From Acidovorax sp. (GTDB lineage: Bacteria; Pseudomonadota; Gammaproteobacteria; Burkholderiales; Burkholderiaceae_C): 64,000 nt of DNA. Location of the stretch: NCBI GenBank assembly GCA_031277855.1, contig JAITLO010000036.1, positions 1 to 64,000 on the forward strand, in the 5' to 3' direction. Positions 59,754 through 64,000 of the stretch are shown here, piece by piece (the first letter of the stretch is position 1; every line of letters begins with the position of its first letter). Both the position numbers and the translations under genes were made by a program. Under the pieces are notes generated by a model. That model did no database searches, was not told the DNA's origin, and worked only from the letters and a program-made list of their open reading frames with translations.

Positions 59754-61415
59754 ATGGCTCAATACGTCTTTTCGATGAACCACCTGACCAAGACTGTGCC
59801 GCCCAAGCGCCAGATCTTGAAGGACATTTCGCTCAGTTTCTTCCCGGGTGCCAAGATTGGCGTGCTGGGTTTGAACGGCTCGGGTAAGTCTTCGCTGCTG
59901 AAGATCATGGCGGGCGTGGACAAGGAGTTCGAAGGCGAAGCCATCCCCATGGCAGGGTTGTCCATCGGTTATCTGCCGCAGGAACCCCAGCTCAACCCCG
60001 AGCACACCGTGCGCCAGGCCGTGGAAGAAGCCATGGCCGAGGTGAACAACGCCAAGGCCCGCCTGGAAGAGGTGTATGCGGCCTACGCCGAAGAGGACGC
60101 CGACTTCGACGCCCTGGCCAAGGAGCAGGGCGAGCTGGAGGCCATCATTGCCGCTGCCGGTACCGACTCCGAGCACCAGTTGGAAATCGCTGCCGACGCG
60201 CTGCGCCTGCCGGCCTGGGACGCCATCGTGGGCCAGCTCTCCGGTGGTGAAAAGCGCCGCGTGGCCCTGTGCAAGCTGCTGCTGTCCAAGCCCGACATGC
60301 TGCTGCTGGACGAGCCTACCAACCACTTGGACGCCGAATCGGTGGAGTGGCTGGAGCATTTTCTGCACCGCTTCAGCGGCACCGTGGTGGCCATCACCCA
60401 CGATCGCTACTTCCTGGACAACGCTGCCGAGTGGATTTTGGAACTCGACCGTGGCCACGGCATTCCCTACAAGGGCAATTACTCCGACTGGCTGATCCAG
60501 AAGGGCAACCGCCTGGAAGCCGAGCAAAAGGGCGAAGAAGCCCGCGCCAAGGCCTTGAAGAAGGAATTGGAATGGGTGCGCCAGAACGCCAAGGGCCGCC
60601 AGGCCAAGTCCAAGGCGCGTATTGCCCGCTTCGAAGAGCTGAGCGATTACGAATACCAGCGCCGCAACGAAACCCAGGAAATTTTCATTCCTGTGGCGGA
60701 GCGTCTGGGCAGCAAGGTCATTGAGTTCACCAACGTCTCCAAGGCCTTTGGCGACCGCTTGCTGATCGACAACCTGAGCATGAACATTCCCGCTGGCGCC
60801 ATCGTCGGCATCATCGGCCCCAACGGTGCGGGTAAGTCCACGCTGTTCAAGCTGATCGCCGGCAAGGAGCAGCCCGATTCCGGCACCGTGGATATCGGCC
60901 AGACTGTGAAGATGGCTTTCGTCGACCAGCACCGCGATGCGCTGGCCAATGAAAAAACCGTGTGGGAAGACGTCTCGGGCGGCCTGGACATGCTGAACAT
61001 CGGCAAGTTCCAGATGGCCTCGCGTGCCTACTGCGGTCGCTTCAACTTCAACGGCCAGGACCAGCAGAAGAAGGTGGGCAACCTCTCCGGTGGTGAGCGT
61101 GGCCGTCTGCACCTGGCCAAGACCCTGATCCAGGGCGGCAACGTGCTGCTGCTGGACGAACCCTCCAACGACTTGGACGTGGAAACCCTGCGTGCGCTGG
61201 AAGACGCGCTGCTGGAATACGCCGGCACCGTGCTGGTCATCTCCCACGACCGCTGGTTCCTGGACCGTATCGCCACCCACATCCTGGCTGCCGAAGGCGA
61301 CTCGCAATGGGTGTTCTTCGACGGCAACTACCAGGAGTACGAGGCCGACAAGAAAAAGCGTCTGGGCGAAGAGGGCGCACAGCCCAAGCGCTTCCGCTAC
61401 AAGGCCCTCAAGTAA
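59754..61415 (+). CDS. ettA: energy-dependent translational throttle protein EttA (ABC-F)
   Basis: This 553-residue ABC-F ATPase has two nucleotide-binding domains: Walker A GLNGSGKSS and GPNGAGKST, signatures LSGGEKRR and LSGGERGR. The EttA arm region lies between about 95 and 140. It starts with the conserved MAQYVFSMNHLTKTVPPKRQ. EttA binds the ribosomal E site and gates entry to elongation according to the ADP/ATP ratio. A strong terminator follows at 61454. The ATG at 59754 fits all homologues. Confidence 0.95.
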   Translation: MAQYVFSMNHLTKTVPPKRQILKDISLSFFPGAKIGVLGLNGSGKSSLLKIMAGVDKEFEGEAIPMAGLSIGYLPQEPQLNPEHTVRQAVEEAMAEVNNAKARLEEVYAAYAEEDADFDALAKEQGELEAIIAAAGTDSEHQLEIAADALRLPAWDAIVGQLSGGEKRRVALCKLLLSKPDMLLLDEPTNHLDAESVEWLEHFLHRFSGTVVAITHDRYFLDNAAEWILELDRGHGIPYKGNYSDWLIQKGNRLEAEQKGEEARAKALKKELEWVRQNAKGRQAKSKARIARFEELSDYEYQRRNETQEIFIPVAERLGSKVIEFTNVSKAFGDRLLIDNLSMNIPAGAIVGIIGPNGAGKSTLFKLIAGKEQPDSGTVDIGQTVKMAFVDQHRDALANEKTVWEDVSGGLDMLNIGKFQMASRAYCGRFNFNGQDQQKKVGNLSGGERGRLHLAKTLIQGGNVLLLDEPSNDLDVETLRALEDALLEYAGTVLVISHDRWFLDRIATHILAAEGDSQWVFFDGNYQEYEADKKKRLGEEGAQPKRFRYKALK

Positions 61416-61735
61416 GGTCTTTGCTGCCGGCCTGCAGGCCGGCATGCACCGCAAAAGGCTTCCCTCGGGAAGCCTTTTTTATGCGCTGCTGCTGGGCTCC
61501 GCGTTCTGAAGACTCCTGAAAAAAGAGCTCTCTATGCAGCCGTGACAAGCGTTTCAAGACCTTTGCCCGTTAGACGGGTGCGGCCGTCGCGCTGTCGCGC
61601 AGAGCTCAGCCAGCCGGGACAAGTCCCAGTGGTGGGGCGCAAGACTTGGCCCTAGATTGGCGGGGCCGGCAGCAAGCCACACCTGCGTGGGGCTCGCCGG
61701 CTTTCCCATAAAAAATGACAGGAGACTTTCCCCCT
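61416..61735. other. intergenic region downstream of ettA
   Basis: These 320 bases hold a perfect 18-base palindrome GCCGGCCTGCAGGCCGGC (61427-61444), the ettA terminator (61454-61482) and a hairpin CCCGT-TAG-ACGGG (61566-61578). The right part should contain the promoter of the Bug gene; no small gene is supported. Confidence 0.5.
61454..61482 (+). terminator. rho-independent terminator of ettA
   Basis: AAAAGGCTTCCC (61454-61465) and GGGAAGCCTTTT (61468-61479) form a 12-pair hairpin running into a T-tract, 38 bases after the ettA stop codon. Confidence 0.88.
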
Positions 61736-62767
61736 ATGGCCACCGCAACCTCTTTCACCGCTCGCAACTCGGCTTCCGGCGCACGCCGCCATCTCATCCA
61801 GGCGGCTGCCGCTTTGCTGGCTGTGGGGGCCTTGGGTCTGCCTGCCCAGGCGCAGAGCCAGGCCAGCAGCACCTATCCCGCCAAGCCCGTGCGCATCGTG
61901 GTGGGCTTTTCGGCTGGTGGCACCACCGATGTGGTGGCGCGCATCATGGCCAAGGAGCTGACACAGGCCCTGGGCCAGACCTTTATGGTGGACAACAAGC
62001 CCGGCGGCGGCAGCAATATCGCCACCGATCTGGTGGCCGCCGCCCAGCCCGATGGCTACACCCTGCTGTTTGTGGCCGTGACCAGCGCCATCAACCAGAC
62101 GCTTTATCCGAATGTGAAGTTCGACCTGAACCGCGACTTCGAGGCCGTGGCCCTGGGCGCCAAGGTGCCCAATGTGCTGGTGGTTCACCCCAGCGTACCG
62201 GCCAAGAATGTGAAGGAGCTGATCGCCTGGGCCAAGGCCAACAACGACAAGGTGTCCTATGCCTCCTCGGGCAGCGGCACCTCCATTCACATGGCGGCCG
62301 AGCTGTTCAAGGTGCGCACCGGCCTGCAAACCCAGCATGTGCCCTACAAGGGCAGCGCGCCGGCCCTGACCGATTTGATGGGCAACCAGGTGCAGTTCAT
62401 GTTCGACAACATGCCCTCGGCCTGGCCCCAGGTGCAGGGCGGCAAGCTCAAGGCCCTGGCCGTGACCACCAAGACCCGTTCGCCCTCGGCGCCCGATGTG
62501 CCCACCATGGAAGAAAGCGGCGTGGAGCGTTTTGACGTCAGCAGCTGGTTTGGCCTGATCGCCCCCAAGGGCACGCCCAAGCCCATTGTGGACAAGCTCA
62601 ACAAGGCCATGAACGCAGCCTTTGACAAGCCCGAAGTGAAAGAGGCTTACGCCAAGCTGGGCGCCGTGGCTGAGCACAACACGCCGGCGCAGTTCGGCAG
62701 CTTTATCCGCACCGAAGTGGCCAACTGGGCGCCGGTGGTGAAGGCCTCGGGGGCGAAAGTTGATTAA
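61736..62767 (+). CDS. Bug/TctC-family periplasmic solute receptor
   Basis: This 343-residue protein has a signal peptide of about 38 residues ending GLPAQAQS. Bug motifs follow: YPAKPVRIVVGFSAGGTTDV, MVDNKPGGGSNIATDL and YASSGSGTSIHM. The start at 61736 has AGGAGA upstream; an ATG at 61715 precedes that site. It is convergent with a DmpA/NylC-like hydrolase gene and has no transporter partner nearby. The ligand is unknown. Confidence 0.86.
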   Translation: MATATSFTARNSASGARRHLIQAAAALLAVGALGLPAQAQSQASSTYPAKPVRIVVGFSAGGTTDVVARIMAKELTQALGQTFMVDNKPGGGSNIATDLVAAAQPDGYTLLFVAVTSAINQTLYPNVKFDLNRDFEAVALGAKVPNVLVVHPSVPAKNVKELIAWAKANNDKVSYASSGSGTSIHMAAELFKVRTGLQTQHVPYKGSAPALTDLMGNQVQFMFDNMPSAWPQVQGGKLKALAVTTKTRSPSAPDVPTMEESGVERFDVSSWFGLIAPKGTPKPIVDKLNKAMNAAFDKPEVKEAYAKLGAVAEHNTPAQFGSFIRTEVANWAPVVKASGAKVD

Positions 62768-62857
62768 AAACAGGAGCGCTTGCTGCCTGCTGTCAGACAA
62801 TTTCCAACGCAAAAAGCAAGGAAGCTGTTGCTGTGTAGGCGCAAGCTGCTCCTTTTT
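62766..62857. terminator. long foldback between convergent genes
   Basis: AAAAACAGGAGC-GCTTGC at 62766-62784 pairs with GCAAGC-T-GCTCCTTTTTTT at 62841-62857, with one bulge. It is followed by a T-run on the plus strand. It lies between the Bug stop and the stop of the minus-strand hydrolase and probably ends both transcripts. Confidence 0.6.
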
Positions 62858-62870
62858 TTGAGGATGCGAT

Positions 62871-63884
62871 TCAACCCTGCCAATCGCTCCAGCTGGGCAA
62901 CTTGGCTTGCCCGGCCACTTCCACCGATTGCGCCAGCAAAATTGCCCGTGCCGTGGCCACGGCCACGGCTTCGGCGGCCAGGGTGAACAGCGTCATCAGC
63001 CCCAAGCTCTTGCCGGCCTGGCCCGTGCCCAGGGCGAACAAGGTGTCGCCATCGCTCATGGTGTGCACCGGGTTGATGGCGCGTGCCAGGCCGTCGTGGG
63101 CCACGGTGGCCAGGCGCTGGGCCTGGGGTTTGGTGATTTGGGCATCGGTGGCCACCACGCCGATGGTGGTGTTGCTGCCGGCCAGAATGGGGCGGGGTTC
63201 CTCGCCGCGCAAGAGCGCATCGCGGCTGCATAGCAGTTGCTTGCCATCGGCCGTGCGGGCGCCGGCCAGCAACTGGCCGGAATAAGGGTGGTAGACATCA
63301 CCCAGGGCATTGCAGGCCACCAGCGCGCCCACGGTGACGTCATCCACCGTGAAGCTGGCCGTGCCAATGCCGCCCTTCATGGCCCGGGCTGCACCAAAAA
63401 TCTTGCCCACCACGGCGCCGGCACCGGCGCCCACGCTGCCCTCGGCCGGGCGTTCGCTGCTGGCGGCCTGGCAGGCGGCATAGCCGGCGGCGGCGTCGGG
63501 CCGGATGCGCATATCGCCCAGCATCACATCAAACAGCACGGCGGCGGGCACCAACGGGATGCGGCCCACACCAATGTCCAGGCCGGCGCCTTGCTCTTCC
63601 AGCCAGCGCACGCAGCCGGTGGCGGCGTCCAGCCCCCAGGCACTGCCACCGGCCAGGGTGATGCCGTGAACCTGCTGCACCAGGTGGCTGGGGTCCAGCA
63701 AATCGGTCTCGCGCGTGCCGGGGGCGGCGCCGCGCACATCCACGCCCCCCACGGCGCCTTGCGGACACAGCACCACCGAGCAGCCGGTGGGGCGGCGCGC
63801 ATCGCTGTAATGGCCCACGCGGATGCCGTGGACGCGGGCGATATGGCCGTCATGGGCCAGCAGATCTGGGATGGAGTGGGTCAT
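62871..63884 (-). CDS. P1/S58-family self-processing hydrolase (DmpA/NylC-like)
   Basis: This 337-residue protein of the DmpA Ntn-like fold has the features GVGHYSDAR, GGSAWGLDAATG and KGGIGTAS. The predicted self-cleavage and nucleophile region is LAGSNTTIGVVATDA. Asn238-Thr239 occupies the place of the Asn/Thr cleavage site of NylC rather than the Gly-Ser of DmpA. Such enzymes hydrolyse N-terminal amino acids, beta-peptides or nylon-type oligoamides. It faces the Bug gene tail to tail. The ATG at 63884 is the family-like start. Confidence 0.8.
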   Translation of the reverse strand: MTHSIPDLLAHDGHIARVHGIRVGHYSDARRPTGCSVVLCPQGAVGGVDVRGAAPGTRETDLLDPSHLVQQVHGITLAGGSAWGLDAATGCVRWLEEQGAGLDIGVGRIPLVPAAVLFDVMLGDMRIRPDAAAGYAACQAASSERPAEGSVGAGAGAVVGKIFGAARAMKGGIGTASFTVDDVTVGALVACNALGDVYHPYSGQLLAGARTADGKQLLCSRDALLRGEEPRPILAGSNTTIGVVATDAQITKPQAQRLATVAHDGLARAINPVHTMSDGDTLFALGTGQAGKSLGLMTLFTLAAEAVAVATARAILLAQSVEVAGQAKLPSWSDWQG

Positions 63885-64000
63885 GGGCTGTTTGGTCAGT
63901 GCTGAACAAAGCGACGAGGATTTTCGAAAGAGAAGCCTGGAAGGCGCGATACTTGGAGGTTACATATTGCAGCCGGGCTTGCCCGAAGGTGCGCCCCCTT
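63885..64000. other. window end, upstream region of the S58 hydrolase
   Basis: The last 116 bases should contain the promoter of the minus-strand hydrolase. I see no start, stop or family fragment of another gene here. Confidence 0.4.

Noticed and set aside
61427-61444. Perfect palindrome GCCGGCCTGCAGGCCGGC as an operator
   Set aside because: It lies 12 bases after the ettA stop and directly before a strong terminator, so it is more likely part of the 3' end structure.
1-64000. CRISPR array or cas genes, prophage structural genes, restriction systems
   Set aside because: No regularly spaced repeats with unique spacers and no such protein families were seen.

Overview
The window looks like a chromosomal segment of a Comamonadaceae bacterium (Burkholderiales), most likely Comamonas or a close relative. 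The DNA is GC-rich. It carries five Bug/TctC-type solute receptors with no TctA or TctB partner, an AcnD/PrpF-type methylcitrate pathway, and palindromic intergenic repeats of the kind I associate with this family. The genus is an inference from gene content. Everything looks chromosomal except the tip of an IS30-family element at the left edge.

Layout. 1-9.9 kb: IS edge, a small membrane protein, a MocR-type regulator, two LysR regulators (one divergent from a LysE exporter, one from a tautomerase), an XRE regulator, an HD phosphohydrolase, a third LysR gene, and an amidohydrolase-Bug pair. 10.2-22.3 kb: propionate/2-methylcitrate region. An ScfR/RamB-like regulator diverges from acnD-prpF-prpC. 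A stunted GntR gene follows, then a PrpR-type sigma54 activator diverging from a Bug receptor and a KRCGH-type lyase. 22.3-34.4 kb: an eight-gene minus-strand acyl-CoA operon (Bug, thiolase-like protein, two MaoC subunits, SDR, acyl-CoA dehydrogenase, CoA ligase, Bug). A second CoA ligase and an AraC regulator diverge from it, and a racemase-type CaiB protein follows. 34.5-45.6 kb: a TRAP transporter and its GntR/FCD regulator, diverging from a 5-oxoproline cluster (DUF969, DUF979, pcp, pxpA, fused pxpB-pxpC, biotin carboxylase-BCCP). 45.6-51.2 kb: a membrane-anchored epimerase and DUF4166 protein, diverging from a histidine kinase and sigma54-type response regulator. 51.2-55.6 kb: an N-terminal-nucleophile amidase, modAB, trmO, an unknown gene and tRNA-Arg(TCT). 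55.7-64 kb: a lipoprotein M14 homologue lacking zinc ligands, an RhlE-like helicase, ettA, another Bug protein and a DmpA/NylC-type hydrolase.

How the genes work together. The strongest functional units are the methylcitrate cluster, the acyl-CoA operon and the 5-oxoproline cluster. In the last, BC-BCCP plus a PxpB-PxpC (AHS1-AHS2) fusion recreate the domain set of urea carboxylase on two polypeptides. That suggests a biotin-dependent lactam-activating enzyme, which is the best candidate here for an incompletely described system. Several regulator-operator assignments can be read from the DNA: paired FadR-type sites around the GntR gene, a sigma54 promoter and palindrome in front of the Bug-lyase pair, two matching 16-bp palindromes upstream of the DUF4166 operon, and repeated CATTGGCAA elements around the AraC-linked operons. 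All are by-eye predictions; no search or folding program was run.
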